Made by a program: the position numbers and the translations under genes. 64,000 bases of DNA, taken from contig NZ_CP132339.1 in the NCBI RefSeq assembly GCF_030944405.1, positions 124,001 to 188,000 of the forward strand, read 5' to 3'. The stretch comes from Janthinobacterium sp. J1-1 (lineage in GTDB: Bacteria > Pseudomonadota > Gammaproteobacteria > Burkholderiales > Burkholderiaceae_D). Of this stretch, positions 13,917 to 22,904 are shown one piece after another (the first letter of the stretch is position 1; each line of letters opens with the position of its first letter). The notes beneath the pieces are model-generated. The model did no database searches, had not been told where the DNA came from, and was given only the letters and a program-made list of their open reading frames with translations.

Positions 13917-16265
13917 ATGCTGCCCACCATCGAACAACGTCTTGCCCTTGAACTTGCCGCCAAACCGGTGCAGGTTGCCGCCGCCATCGAACTGCTCGAC
14001 GAAGGCGCCACCGTGCCCTTTATCGCCCGCTATCGCAAGGAAGCGACCGGCGGCCTGGACGATATCCAGCTGCGCCTGCTCGAAGAGCGCCTGCGCTACC
14101 TGCGCGAACTGGAAGACCGGCGCGCCGCCATCGTGGCCTCGATCACCGAACAGAACAAGATGACGCCGGCCCTGCTGGACGCCGTCATGCACGCCGAAGA
14201 CAAGACGCGCCTGGAAGATTTGTACTTGCCCTATAAACAGAAGCGCCGCACCAAGGCCCAGATCGCCATCGAAGCGGGCTTGAGCCCGCTGGCCGATGGC
14301 TTGCTGGACAATCCGGAGCTGACGCCGGAAATGGAAGCGGGGAAGTTCCTGCGCGATGCGTTTACGAGTGCCGACGGCAATAACCCGGGCGTGGCGGACA
14401 CCAAGGCCGCGCTGGACGGCGCGCGCCAGATCCTGATGGAGCGCTTCGCCGAAGACGCGACCCTGCTGCAAACCTTGCGCGAGTACGTGCAGGAGCATGG
14501 CGTGGTCGAATCGAAAGTGGTCGAAGGCAAGCAGGACGAAGGCGAAAAATTCGCCGATTATTTCGATTACTCGGAAACCATTGCCACGGTGCCATCGCAC
14601 CGCGCGCTGGCCCTGCTGCGCGGCCGCCGCGAAGGCATCCTCGACGTCATCCTGCGCCTGGACACGGAAGCGGAAAAACCGAAATGGGATGCGCCGCACA
14701 ATCCGTGCGAAGGCCGTATCGCCGCCCGCTTCGGCATCAAGAACCAGGGCCGCCCGGCCGACAAATGGCTGTCGGACACGGCGCGCTGGACCTGGCGCGT
14801 GAAAAGCTTCATGCACCTGGAAACCGAACTGATGGGCGCGCTGCGCGAACGCTCGGAGCAGGACGCCATCAATGTGTTTGCCACCAATTTGAAAGCGCTG
14901 CTGCTGGCGGCACCGGCCGGCCAGCGCGCCACCATGGGCCTGGACCCGGGCCTGCGCACGGGCGTGAAGGTGGCCGTGGTCGACGCCACCGGCAAGGTGG
15001 TCGACACGGCCGTGATCTACCCGCACCAGCCGAAAAACGACTGGGATGGCTCCTTGCATACCTTGGGCCGCCTGGCCGCCAAGCACAATGTGTCGTTGAT
15101 TTCCATTGGCAACGGCACCGCCTCGCGCGAAACGGACAAGCTGGCGCAGGACCTGATCAAGCAGCATCCGGAAGCGAAGATGACGAAGATCGTCGTCTCG
15201 GAAGCGGGCGCGTCAGTGTATTCGGCGTCCGAGTTCGCCTCGAAAGAATTGCCGGACATGGATGTGTCCTTGCGCGGCGCCGTCTCGATCGCGCGCCGTT
15301 TGCAGGACCCGCTGGCCGAGCTGGTGAAAATCGACCCGAAATCGATCGGCGTGGGCCAGTACCAGCATGACGTCAGCCAAAGCCAGCTGGCGCGCTCGCT
15401 CGATGCGGTGGTGGAAGATTGCGTGAATGCCGTCGGTGTCGACGTCAATACGGCGTCGGCGCCACTGCTGGCGCGCGTGTCGGGCCTGTCGGCCAGCGTG
15501 GCGCAAAGCATCGTCAGCTACCGCGACATGAAGGGCGCGTTCACTTCGCGCGCGGCTTTGAAGGGCGTGCCGCGCCTGGGCGACAAGACGTTCGAACAGG
15601 CGGCCGGCTTCCTGCGCGTGATGGGCGGCGACAATCCGCTGGACGCCTCGGCGGTGCACCCGGAATCGTATCCGCTGGTGGAAAAGATCCTGGCGGACAT
15701 CAAGAAGGACATCAAGGCGGTGATCGGCGAAACGTCGCTGCTGAAAACCCTGAGCCCGGCAAAATATGCCGACGAAACCTTCGGCGTGCCGACCATTTCC
15801 GATATTTTGAAAGAGCTGGAAAAACCGGGCCGCGATCCGCGTCCGGAATTCACCACCGCCACCTTTAAAGAAGGCGTGGAAGAAATCCGCGACCTGCGCC
15901 CGGACATGATCCTGGAAGGCGTGGTCACCAACGTGGCCGCGTTTGGCGCCTTTGTCGATATCGGCGTGCACCAGGACGGCCTGGTGCATATCTCGGCGCT
16001 GTCGAATACCTTTGTGAAGGATCCGCACACGGTGGTGAAAGCCGGGCAAGTGGTGCGTGTGAAAGTGCTGGAAGTCGATGAGAAGCGCAAGCGCATCGCA
16101 CTGACCATGCGGCTGACGGACAGCGCGCCGCAGGCCGGCAGCAAGCCCGAGCAAAAGGGCGACCGCAACGACCGCCGCAGCATGGCCCAGCACCAGTCGC
16201 AAACGCGCAACGCGCCGGAGCCGGCCGGCAGCATGGCGGCCGCGTTTGCCAAGCTGCGCGGCTAA
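13917..16265 (+). CDS. tex: Tex family RNA-binding transcription accessory protein
   Basis: This 782-residue protein has the full Tex architecture: a helical N-terminal domain ([20 protein letters not shown]), a YqgF/RNase H-like domain ([16 protein letters not shown]), helix-hairpin-helix repeats ([19 protein letters not shown]) and a C-terminal S1 domain ([28 protein letters not shown]) followed by a disordered basic tail. Tex homologues bind RNA and affect transcription and virulence-gene expression. The start is the ATG at 13917; the frame runs further upstream without conservation. It is followed after 6 nt by a GNAT gene. Confidence 0.96.
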   Translation: MLPTIEQRLALELAAKPVQVAAAIELLDEGATVPFIARYRKEATGGLDDIQLRLLEERLRYLRELEDRRAAIVASITEQNKMTPALLDAVMHAEDKTRLEDLYLPYKQKRRTKAQIAIEAGLSPLADGLLDNPELTPEMEAGKFLRDAFTSADGNNPGVADTKAALDGARQILMERFAEDATLLQTLREYVQEHGVVESKVVEGKQDEGEKFADYFDYSETIATVPSHRALALLRGRREGILDVILRLDTEAEKPKWDAPHNPCEGRIAARFGIKNQGRPADKWLSDTARWTWRVKSFMHLETELMGALRERSEQDAINVFATNLKALLLAAPAGQRATMGLDPGLRTGVKVAVVDATGKVVDTAVIYPHQPKNDWDGSLHTLGRLAAKHNVSLISIGNGTASRETDKLAQDLIKQHPEAKMTKIVVSEAGASVYSASEFASKELPDMDVSLRGAVSIARRLQDPLAELVKIDPKSIGVGQYQHDVSQSQLARSLDAVVEDCVNAVGVDVNTASAPLLARVSGLSASVAQSIVSYRDMKGAFTSRAALKGVPRLGDKTFEQAAGFLRVMGGDNPLDASAVHPESYPLVEKILADIKKDIKAVIGETSLLKTLSPAKYADETFGVPTISDILKELEKPGRDPRPEFTTATFKEGVEEIRDLRPDMILEGVVTNVAAFGAFVDIGVHQDGLVHISALSNTFVKDPHTVVKAGQVVRVKVLEVDEKRKRIALTMRLTDSAPQAGSKPEQKGDRNDRRSMAQHQSQTRNAPEPAGSMAAAFAKLRG

Positions 16266-16271
16266 AGCAAT

Positions 16272-16733
16272 ATGTCGGAGATCGTCATTGCAACAGCCAG
16301 CGCCAGCAGTCCCGAGGCGCGGCTATTGCAGGATGAGTTGTCCGCCGTGCTGCAGCAGCTGAGCGGCGACAGCGGACGGGCGTCATTTGATGCCGATGCA
16401 CCGGACCAGCGCGCTGGATTTTACTTGGCCAAAAACAGTGCCGGCCAGCTGCTCGGCTGCGCCGCCCTGCGACCGCTGGGTGCGCCAAATAGTACGACGG
16501 CCGAACTCAAGCGCATGTTTGCCCGTCCGGGCAGCGTGGGTGTGGGTGCGGCATTGCTGGCTCATGCCGAAGCCGAAGCCCTGCGCCTGGGTTACCGCAC
16601 GGTGGTCCTGTCCACCCGCGTGATCAATAGCCGCGCCGTGGCGTTTTACCGCAAGCACGGCTATGCGTCCGTCGCACCGTATGGCAAATACGTGGGCGCG
16701 GCCCAGTCCGTCTGCCTGGGCAAGATCCTGTAG
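16272..16733 (+). CDS. GNAT-family N-acetyltransferase
   Basis: This 153-residue single-domain GNAT protein contains the acetyl-CoA-binding segment ELKRMFARPGSVGVGAALLA and the C-terminal SRAVAFYRKHGYASVAPYGKY, which place it in the family. The substrate is not predictable. It begins 6 nt after the tex stop with no obvious Shine-Dalgarno, so translation may depend on coupling to tex. Confidence 0.88.
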   Translation: MSEIVIATASASSPEARLLQDELSAVLQQLSGDSGRASFDADAPDQRAGFYLAKNSAGQLLGCAALRPLGAPNSTTAELKRMFARPGSVGVGAALLAHAEAEALRLGYRTVVLSTRVINSRAVAFYRKHGYASVAPYGKYVGAAQSVCLGKIL

Positions 16734-16774
16734 CGTGGCGCGCATCCTGAATTAATGACCTGAGCGCATACCCC

Positions 16775-16803
16775 TGGCGTCGTTTTCTTATAAAATGACG
16801 CCA
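16775..16803 (+). promoter_or_regulatory. 12-bp inverted repeat over the grxD promoter/leader
   Basis: TGGCGTCGTTTT (16775-16786) pairs with AAAATGACGCCA (16792-16803) with one G-T pair and a 5-nt loop. The loop and right arm contain TATAAA (16789-16794), a possible -10 box, and the grxD ATG lies 29 nt further on. It may be an operator or an mRNA hairpin; the sequence cannot distinguish these. A terminator for the GNAT gene is less likely because no T-run follows. Confidence 0.45.
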
Positions 16804-16832
16804 TCTATTTATTTACCCAATCAGAGGCCACC

Positions 16833-17144
16833 ATGAGCGACGTACAAACCTGGATCAAAGAAACCGTGACGAGCACGCCGGTCGTGCTGTTCATGAAAGG
16901 CACCGCCCAATTTCCACAATGCGGCTTTTCCGGCCGCGCCATCCAGATCCTGAAAGCCTGCGGCGTGGAAAATATCGCGACCGTCAACGTGCTGGACGAT
17001 CCGGAAGTTCGCCAGGGCATCAAGGACTACTCGAACTGGCCAACCATTCCACAACTGTATGTCAAGGGCGAGTTCATCGGCGGCTCCGACATCATGAATG
17101 AAATGTTTGAATCGGGCGAACTGAAGTCCCTGCTCGATGCCTGA
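16833..17144 (+). CDS. grxD: Monothiol glutaredoxin, Grx4 type
   Basis: This 103-residue CGFS-type glutaredoxin binds and delivers [2Fe-2S] clusters with glutathione. The active-site motif is C30-G-F-S in [10 protein letters not shown]. The glutathione-binding signature [19 protein letters not shown] is present. The ATG at 16833 has AGAGG 5 nt upstream. The last 8 nt overlap the start of ubiX, so the two genes are coupled. A strong inverted repeat lies just upstream. Confidence 0.96.
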   Translation: MSDVQTWIKETVTSTPVVLFMKGTAQFPQCGFSGRAIQILKACGVENIATVNVLDDPEVRQGIKDYSNWPTIPQLYVKGEFIGGSDIMNEMFESGELKSLLDA

Positions 17145-17745
17145 TGTACCGCAGCGGCCGCGCCGTATCGTGGTTGCCATCACGGGCGCCACTGGCGCCG
17201 TGTACGGCTTGCGGCTGCTGCAATTATTAGGCGCCATCCCCGGCGTCGAAACCCACCTGGTGTTGTCGGACGCGGCGGTATTGACCTTGCACCAGGAAAC
17301 CGGCATGGGCCGCAAGGACGTCGAAGCACAAGCGCATGTGGTGCACAAGCTGCGCGATATCGGCGCATCGATTGCCAGCGGCTCGTTCCAGTCGGATGGG
17401 ATGGTGATCGCGCCCTGCTCGATGAAGACGCTGGCGGCCGTGGCGCATGGCCTGTCGGATAATCTGATCACGCGCGCGGCCGATGTGGTGCTCAAGGAGC
17501 GCCGGCGCCTGATCCTGATGGTGCGCGAAACGCCGTTCAACCTGGCGCACCTGCGCAATATGACGGCCGTCACCGAAATGGGCGGCATCATCTTCCCGCC
17601 CCTGCCCAGCTTTTATAATTTGCCGGACAGCATAGCCGAGATGGTCGACCATACGGTCGCGAGAGTCATCGACCTGCTCGGCATCGAGCACAGCCTGGCG
17701 CCGCGCTGGCATGGATTGAAGGCCGGCGACAGCAATCCTGCGTGA
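17137..17745 (+). CDS. ubiX: UbiX flavin prenyltransferase
   Basis: This 202-residue enzyme makes prenylated FMN, the cofactor of the UbiD decarboxylase in ubiquinone synthesis. Family motifs are [17 protein letters not shown] near the N-terminus, [20 protein letters not shown] for flavin binding, and [20 protein letters not shown]. The start codon lies within the last codons of grxD (8-nt overlap), and MPDVPQ follows directly. Length and motifs are normal for the family. It ends 4 nt from a convergent small gene. Confidence 0.95.
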   Translation: MPDVPQRPRRIVVAITGATGAVYGLRLLQLLGAIPGVETHLVLSDAAVLTLHQETGMGRKDVEAQAHVVHKLRDIGASIASGSFQSDGMVIAPCSMKTLAAVAHGLSDNLITRAADVVLKERRRLILMVRETPFNLAHLRNMTAVTEMGGIIFPPLPSFYNLPDSIAEMVDHTVARVIDLLGIEHSLAPRWHGLKAGDSNPA

Positions 17746-17749
17746 AGCG

Positions 17750-17920
17750 TTATCTTTTATCGAACTGACTGGCGCTTGCGCGCTTCAAATCCCTGGCTTC
17801 TTCAACCATCCTGCGGTGGGCGATCCGTTTGCGCATCACTTCCGCATGTTGCGCGGCGGTCATGGGTGGCACGGTCATCAAGTCTTTCAGCTGCGCGGTG
17901 TTGCTGTAGTTGCTTTTCAT
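17750..17920 (-). CDS. Small basic hypothetical protein
   Basis: A 56-residue frame from the ATG at 17920 (MKSNYSNTAQLKDLMTVPPM), or 60 residues from a TTG at 17932. It is rich in Lys/Arg, with a helical, charged C-terminal half (RKRIAHRRMVEEARDLKR) and no membrane segment or signal peptide. I do not recognise a family. It is convergent with ubiX at 4 nt. It may be a real small gene given its reasonable composition, but no Shine-Dalgarno or partner supports it strongly. Confidence 0.4.
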   Translation of the reverse strand: MKSNYSNTAQLKDLMTVPPMTAAQHAEVMRKRIAHRRMVEEARDLKRASASQFDKR

Positions 17921-18100
17921 AAGACGGCTCAAATGCTCGGCTCCGTGTTGGATGACAAACTGGCTGCTGCTGGTCTTATTATGCGCCGCTATTGGCGACT
18001 GCGCTGTCTGTTACGGGATGATTGTCGAATAATCCAGTTGCAGTGCAACATAAGAGGTCTTATTGTGCAGCAAAATCATGTCTCCAGCATGACCTCGCGC

Positions 18101-18129
18101 AAAAAAACAGCCGACCTTGAACGGCCGGC
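18101..18129 (-). terminator. Rho-independent terminator after the HTH regulator
   Basis: On the minus strand GCCGGCC (18129-18123) and GGTCGGC (18116-18110) form a 7-bp stem with one G-U pair around GTTCAA, then TG and seven T residues (18107-18101). A separate perfect hairpin GGCGCCAT/ATGGCGCC lies just upstream at 18132-18150. Confidence 0.75.
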
Positions 18130-18168
18130 CTGGCGCCATGCGATGGCGCCGTATCTACGGGAAAATAC

Positions 18169-18576
18169 TTACTTTTGGTAGTTGACGCGCACCAGCATGC
18201 GAATAAATTCGCGCGCGATTTGACGATGATGCTCATCTAATCTTTGCAGATCAGCAATTAATTTCACATCGGCCGACTCGAAGCGCGACAAGGCGCTGCC
18301 CGCTTCGCCATTCGGCACGGCGCTTTCGGGACCGCCAAAGCGCAGCCATTCCGCCGGCACGCCCAACCATTGGGCGATCATGCGCAATTTTTCTTGCGTG
18401 GGTATGGCTTCCCCGACTAACCATTTCCTTGCAGCATGCACGGTAATCGGGCGTCCGTCGAAGCGGATATTGAATTCCCGGGCCAGTCTGGTCGGGCTGT
18501 CGGGGGAGTAGTGGGCGTTTTTCAGAGCCAGCTGAAGTCGCTGGCTAAAGCTTTCGCGTTCGTTAGAAGAATTCAT
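18169..18576 (-). CDS. Helix-turn-helix transcriptional regulator, phage repressor-like
   Basis: This 135-residue protein has an N-terminal HTH region (about residues 8-75: FSQRLQLALKNAHYSPDSPT, then TVHAARKWLVGEAIPTQEKL and RMIAQWLGVPAEWLRFG) of the XRE/CI-like type. A short helical C-terminal part (LSRFESADVKLIADLQRLDE) probably dimerises. It lacks a LexA-type protease domain. The ATG at 18576 is only 10 nt from a near-perfect 20-nt palindrome, which suggests autorepression. No other phage genes are nearby, so it may be a domesticated regulator. Targets are unknown. Confidence 0.8.
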   Translation of the reverse strand: MNSSNERESFSQRLQLALKNAHYSPDSPTRLAREFNIRFDGRPITVHAARKWLVGEAIPTQEKLRMIAQWLGVPAEWLRFGGPESAVPNGEAGSALSRFESADVKLIADLQRLDEHHRQIAREFIRMLVRVNYQK

Positions 18577-18586
18577 AGGTGTACTA

Positions 18587-18606
18587 TTTCATGTTGTAAC
18601 ATGAAA
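18587..18606. promoter_or_regulatory. Palindromic operator upstream of the HTH regulator
   Basis: TTTCATGTT-GT-AACATGAAA: two perfect 9-bp half-sites around a 2-nt centre. It ends 10 nt before the regulator start codon. The position and symmetry fit an autoregulatory binding site for a dimeric HTH protein. Function is inferred, not shown. Confidence 0.6.
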
Positions 18607-19151
18607 GTCAGTTTCTTGAATGACCATACGGATTGTTACTTTTTGAAAAGAAAATAATTTACAATTAACACTCCGGCGGACTTTTTGGGTAAAAAAGCGG
18701 CCAAATTTTCTCTTGTTATCCTGCATGGCTTCGGGTCAAATTCGCGGCTGGCTTTGAATTTCGCAATGCAGCACGATTTCAAAGCCTCGTTTTGGCGCTA
18801 CAACATACGGTAGTGGATCATGCGCCCCTGCGGCGACACATGCAAGGCCCACGCCATACAATTTCTTAATAACAAACTTTGCACAAAAACCATTTAATTT
18901 TTAATATGGAAACTTATGGCAGTATGCTTGTCTGGATAGCAAATTTACTTCCATCATAACGAAAAGCGCTTATGTTGGCACAAAGAAAGTTCTTTTTGGT
19001 GTCATCTGCGCCACCAACTTTCAATCTTCATTGACTTTTTCGTACTAAAATCCGTCAATTTCAATAAATTTTGTATCGTGCATAACGATTGCCGTCACCA
19101 CGTGCCAGCATTTCTTTTCTGGCAGCACGGCGTGGGCACGCTACAATGGCA
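18607..19151. other. Gene-free low-GC intergenic region
   Basis: About 545 nt with visibly lower GC than the surroundings. I see no credible coding frame. It contains a 9-bp hairpin GGCTTTGAA (18750-18758) / TTCAAAGCC (18778-18786) with a 19-nt loop, followed by TCGTTTT, and a longer imperfect stem at about 18984-19022 (GAAAGTT...GGTG with CACCAACTTTC). The promoter of the MerR regulator probably lies at its right end. Confidence 0.5.
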
Positions 19152-19173
19152 TTGACGTGAACGTAAACGTCAA
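19152..19173. promoter_or_regulatory. MerR/LiuR-type operator in front of liuR
   Basis: A 22-nt imperfect palindrome with outer arms TTGACGT and ACGTCAA and inner ACGTAAACGT (18 of 22 positions symmetric). It overlaps a GTG that would open a longer LiuR frame, so that upstream start is unlikely and the ATG at 19190 is preferred. It shares the core ACGTAAACGT with the site at 19689-19704, implying autoregulation by the MerR protein. Confidence 0.75.
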
Positions 19174-19189
19174 TCCAGTCCACACCATC

Positions 19190-19639
19190 ATGCCCACCAG
19201 CCCCACGCCCATGTCCCTGCCTGCGCCCGCACCAAGCATTACCTATACCATTACCGAACTGGCCCGCGAGTTCGACATCACGGCGCGTGCCATCCGCTTC
19301 TATGAAGACCAGGGACTGCTGAGCCCGAAACGCGAAGGCGCGGGCGGGCGCAGCCGCGTCTACACGCCGCGCGACCGCACCCGCCTGAAACTGACCCTGC
19401 GCGGCAAGCGCCTGGGCCTGGCCTTGTCCGAGATCAAAGGCCTGGTCGACATGTATGAATCGCCTAAGGACACGCGCGCGCAGATGGACCGTTTTCTTGG
19501 CGTGCTGGCGCAGCACCGGCAGACGCTGGAGCAGCAGCGCATCGACATCGAAATGGCGCTGGCCGAGATCAGCAGCCACGAAGCGGCCTGCGCGCGCATG
19601 CTGGCAGAACTGGACGACGGCGCGCTGGCGCCAACCTGA
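19190..19639 (+). CDS. liuR: MerR-family regulator, LiuR type
   Basis: A 149-residue regulator from ATG 19190 (MPTSPTPMSLPAPAP); ATG 19211 is an alternative. The N-terminal MerR winged helix reads YTITELAREFDITARAIRFY followed by EDQGLLSPKR. A long dimerisation helix follows (about 75-135) and there are no metal-binding cysteines in the effector region, which fits LiuR-like regulators of branched-chain amino-acid and fatty-acid catabolism rather than metal sensors. The next gene encodes isovaleryl-CoA dehydrogenase, and matching palindromes precede both liuR and that operon. The name rests on context and operator type. Confidence 0.85.
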   Translation: MPTSPTPMSLPAPAPSITYTITELAREFDITARAIRFYEDQGLLSPKREGAGGRSRVYTPRDRTRLKLTLRGKRLGLALSEIKGLVDMYESPKDTRAQMDRFLGVLAQHRQTLEQQRIDIEMALAEISSHEAACARMLAELDDGALAPT

Positions 19640-19688
19640 TGCGGCAGGCCTGATGCAGGCCAGGCGGACCTGTTTTATACTTTGCTTT

Positions 19689-19704
19689 ACGTTTACGTAA
19701 ACGT
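19689..19704. promoter_or_regulatory. MerR/LiuR operator in front of the liuA operon
   Basis: ACGTTTACGTAAACGT is a perfect 16-nt palindrome located 82 nt before the liuA ATG. The core ACGTAAACGT is shared with the site upstream of liuR at 19152-19173. A possible -10 box TATCAT lies downstream at 19715-19720; the -35 box is unclear. Confidence 0.8.
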
Positions 19705-19786
19705 CACAACTGAGTATCATTGCTTTTGACACGATGACTTTTGAAGCGGCAGACAGCCGACACCACATAACGACGACGAGGACGAC

Positions 19787-20971
19787 ATGCTCCATCTCCC
19801 AGGCTTGACCTTTGACCACGGCGAAGACATCGCCTCCCTGCGCGAAGCGATTCAACAATTCGCCGCCGCCGAAATCGCACCGCGCGCCGCCGAAATCGAC
19901 CGCAGCGATCAGTTCCCGATGGACTTGTGGCGCAAGATGGGCGACATGGGGCTGCTCGGCATTACCGTCAGCGAAGAATACGGCGGCGCCGGCATGGGCT
20001 ACCTGGCCCATATCATCGCCATGGAAGAAATCTCGCGCGCCTCGGCCTCGGTCGGCCTGTCCTATGGCGCCCACTCGAACCTGTGCGTCAACCAGATCAA
20101 GCGCAACGGCACCGACGAACAGAAAGCCAAATACCTGCCGAAACTGATCACCGGCGAGCATATCGGCGCGCTGGCCATGTCGGAACCGAACGCCGGTTCG
20201 GACGTCGTCAGCATGCAGCTGCGCGCCGATTTCAAGGGCGACCGCTGGGTGCTGAACGGCACCAAGATGTGGATCACCAACGGCCCCGACGCGGACGTGC
20301 TGGTGGTGTACGCCAAGAATGACCTGGCGGCCGGCGCGCGCGGCATGACGGCCTTCCTGATCGAAAAAAGTTTCAAGGGTTTCTCGATCGCGCAAAAGCT
20401 CGACAAGCTGGGCATGCGCGGCTCGCACACGGGCGAACTGGTGTTCCAAGATTGCGAAGTACCGGCCGAAAATGTATTGGGCGGCCTGGGCAAGGGCGTC
20501 AATGTGCTGATGTCGGGCCTGGACTTCGAACGCACCGTGCTGTCCGGCGGACCGCTGGGCATCATGCAGGCCTGCATGGACCTGGTGGTGCCGTATGTGC
20601 ACGACCGCAAGCAGTTCGGCCAGGCCATCGGCGAATTCCAATTAATGCAGGGCAAACTGGCCGACATGTATTCGACCATGATGGCTTGCAAAGCCTATGT
20701 GTATGCGGTGGGCCAGGCTTGCGACCGCGCCACCACGCCGGAAGCCGTGCGCCAGTTGCGCAAGGATGCGGCCGGCGCGATTCTGTACAGCGCCGAAAAA
20801 GCCACCTGGATGGCCGGCGAAGCGATCCAGGCGCTGGGCGGCAATGGCTATATCAATGACTACCCGGCGGGCCGCCTGTGGCGCGACGCCAAGCTGTATG
20901 AAATCGGCGCCGGCACCAGCGAAATTCGCCGCATGCTGATCGGCCGCGAACTGTTTGCCGAAACCAAATAA
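19787..20971 (+). CDS. liuA: Isovaleryl-CoA dehydrogenase
   Basis: This 394-residue FAD-dependent acyl-CoA dehydrogenase catalyses the third step of leucine degradation, isovaleryl-CoA to 3-methylcrotonyl-CoA, with electrons passed to ETF. The family signature is [18 protein letters not shown]. The placement of the catalytic Glu in [19 protein letters not shown], instead of near the C-terminus, is characteristic of isovaleryl-CoA dehydrogenases. The C-terminal [17 protein letters not shown] is typical. It is first in a four-gene operon under a LiuR-type palindrome. Confidence 0.93.
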   Translation: MLHLPGLTFDHGEDIASLREAIQQFAAAEIAPRAAEIDRSDQFPMDLWRKMGDMGLLGITVSEEYGGAGMGYLAHIIAMEEISRASASVGLSYGAHSNLCVNQIKRNGTDEQKAKYLPKLITGEHIGALAMSEPNAGSDVVSMQLRADFKGDRWVLNGTKMWITNGPDADVLVVYAKNDLAAGARGMTAFLIEKSFKGFSIAQKLDKLGMRGSHTGELVFQDCEVPAENVLGGLGKGVNVLMSGLDFERTVLSGGPLGIMQACMDLVVPYVHDRKQFGQAIGEFQLMQGKLADMYSTMMACKAYVYAVGQACDRATTPEAVRQLRKDAAGAILYSAEKATWMAGEAIQALGGNGYINDYPAGRLWRDAKLYEIGAGTSEIRRMLIGRELFAETK

Positions 20972-20996
20972 CCCATTACTGATACGGAGATCCATC

Positions 20997-22193
20997 ATGC
21001 ATGATCCAGTCGTTATCGTCGGTGCCGCGCGCACCCCCATGGGCGCCTTCCAGGGCGATTTTTCCAACATCACCGCCAGCGACCTGGGCGCCGTGGCCAT
21101 CAAGGCCGCCGTCGAGCGCGCCGGCATCGCCCCCGAATTGGTCGAACACGTATATTTCGGCAATTGCCTGATGGCCGGCCAGGGCCAGGCGCCCGCGCGC
21201 CAGGCCCTGCGCAAGGCCGGCTTGCCGGACTCCACCGGCGCCGTCACCCTGTCCAAAATGTGCGGCTCGGCCATGCAGACCACCATGTTCGCCCACGACA
21301 CCCTGCTGGCCGGCAGCGCCGAGGTGGTGGTGGCCGGCGGCATGGAATCGATGACCAATGCGCCCTATCTGGTGCCGAAGGCGCGCGGCGGCTACCGCAT
21401 CGGCCACGGCATGCTGTTCGACCACATGATGATGGACGGCCTGGAAGACGCCTACAGCCGCGATGAAAAAGGCAATGCCCGCTCGATGGGCACGTTTGCC
21501 GAAGAATGCGCCAGCCAGTACGCCTTTACGCGCGAAGCGCAGGATGCGTTTGCCATCGCCTCGGTGCAGCGCGCCCAGGCAGCCGCGAAAGATGGCGGCT
21601 TTGACTGGGAAATCGCGCCCGTCACCGTGCCCGGCCGTGGTGGCGACACCGTCGTCAGCGTTGACGAAGGACCATTGAAAGCGCGCCTGGAAAAGATCCC
21701 GGCCCTGAAACCGGCGTTCAGGAAAGACGGCACGATTACCGCCGCTTCGTCCTCGTCGATCAACGATGGCGCGGCCGCCCTGGTGCTGATGCGCGAATCG
21801 ACGGCGAACAAGCTGGGCTTGACCATCATCGCCAAGATCCACGGCCACGCCACCCATGCCCAAGCACCGAACCTGTTTACCACCGCCCCGATCGGCGCCG
21901 TGAAAAAACTGTACGCCAAGACCGGCTGGAGCAGCAGCACTGTCGACCTGTTTGAAATCAACGAGGCGTTTGCCGCCGTGCCGATGGCCGCCATGCATGA
22001 CCTCGATATTCCACACAGCAAGATCAATATCCACGGCGGCGCCTGCGCGCTGGGCCACCCGATCGGCGCCTCGGGCGCGCGCATTATCGTCACCCTGCTG
22101 GGCGCGCTGAAGCAGACGGGCGGCAAGCGCGGCGTGGCGGCCCTGTGCATCGGCGGCGGCGAAGCGACGGCAATGGCGATCGAACTGGTATAA
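20997..22193 (+). CDS. Acetyl-CoA C-acyltransferase (thiolase)
   Basis: This 398-residue thiolase from ATG 20997 has GGAGA about 7 nt upstream. The acylated cysteine is in KMCGSAMQT, the catalytic His in GGACALGHPIGASGAR, and the second Cys in ALCIGGGEATA. It most resembles biosynthetic/AtoB-type acetyl-CoA acetyltransferases, which would split acetoacetyl-CoA, the end product of leucine breakdown. It lies 25 nt after liuA. Substrate chain length cannot be fixed from sequence alone. Confidence 0.92.
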   Translation: MHDPVVIVGAARTPMGAFQGDFSNITASDLGAVAIKAAVERAGIAPELVEHVYFGNCLMAGQGQAPARQALRKAGLPDSTGAVTLSKMCGSAMQTTMFAHDTLLAGSAEVVVAGGMESMTNAPYLVPKARGGYRIGHGMLFDHMMMDGLEDAYSRDEKGNARSMGTFAEECASQYAFTREAQDAFAIASVQRAQAAAKDGGFDWEIAPVTVPGRGGDTVVSVDEGPLKARLEKIPALKPAFRKDGTITAASSSSINDGAAALVLMRESTANKLGLTIIAKIHGHATHAQAPNLFTTAPIGAVKKLYAKTGWSSSTVDLFEINEAFAAVPMAAMHDLDIPHSKINIHGGACALGHPIGASGARIIVTLLGALKQTGGKRGVAALCIGGGEATAMAIELV

Positions 22194-22227
22194 GCTGGGC
22201 TTTTTCCATCACTCCAGGGAGCAGCAT

Positions 22228-22896
22228 ATGCCTACAGCATTGATCATCGGCGCCTCGCGCGGCATCGGCCATGAAATCGTCCGTCAATACCGCCAGGATG
22301 GCTGGCGCGTGATCGCCACCGCGCGCAGGCCCGAGGATTGCGACACCCTCAAGGCCTTGGGCGCCGAAGCGCACCAGCTCGACGTGACCGATGTGGAAGG
22401 TTGCGCCGGCCTGGGCTGGAAGCTCGACGATGAAAAACTCGAGGTCGCCATCCTGAACGCGGGCGTATATGGTCCGCGCCACGACGGCTTTCCCGCGCAA
22501 GCCGATTTTGATGCCGTGATGCACACCAATGTACTGGCGGCGATGCGCCTGCTGCCGATCTTGGCGCCGCTGGTGGGCAATGCCAAGGGCAAGCTGGCCG
22601 TGCTGTCATCGCACATGGGATCGCTCAGCGAGCGCAGCAGCGCCAGCGGTTCGCTGTACCGCGCCAGCAAGGCGGCCCTGAACTCCGTGCTGATCGACAC
22701 CGCCCTGGTGCATGGTCCGCAGGGCGTGAGCTGCGTGGCCTTCCACCCGGGCTGGGTGCGTACCGACATGGGCGGCGCCGGCGCCGATATTTCCCCTGAA
22801 GAAAGCGCGGCCGGCATCCGCGCCACCCTGGCCAGCCTGCCCGCAAGCAAGCAGGCGGTCTTCCGCAATTACGACGGCAGCCCTATCGGCTGGTAA
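22228..22896 (+). CDS. Short-chain dehydrogenase/reductase
   Basis: This 222-residue classical SDR has an NAD(P)-binding motif GASRGIG at residues 8-14 and the active-site Tyr/Lys in YRASK. A Ser in VLSSHMGSLS completes the catalytic set, and an NAG motif (AILNAGVYG) is present. It is shorter than typical 250-residue SDRs and resembles C-factor/CsgA-like members. Its place between thiolase and an acyl-CoA dehydrogenase suggests a role in the same acyl-CoA pathway. The substrate is unknown. Confidence 0.88.
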   Translation: MPTALIIGASRGIGHEIVRQYRQDGWRVIATARRPEDCDTLKALGAEAHQLDVTDVEGCAGLGWKLDDEKLEVAILNAGVYGPRHDGFPAQADFDAVMHTNVLAAMRLLPILAPLVGNAKGKLAVLSSHMGSLSERSSASGSLYRASKAALNSVLIDTALVHGPQGVSCVAFHPGWVRTDMGGAGADISPEESAAGIRATLASLPASKQAVFRNYDGSPIGW

Positions 22897-22904
22897 AAAA
22901 ATCC

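Noticed and set aside
18169..18576. Prophage remnant suggested by the CI-like regulator
   Set aside because: No integrase, structural or lysis gene and no attachment repeat is visible around it.
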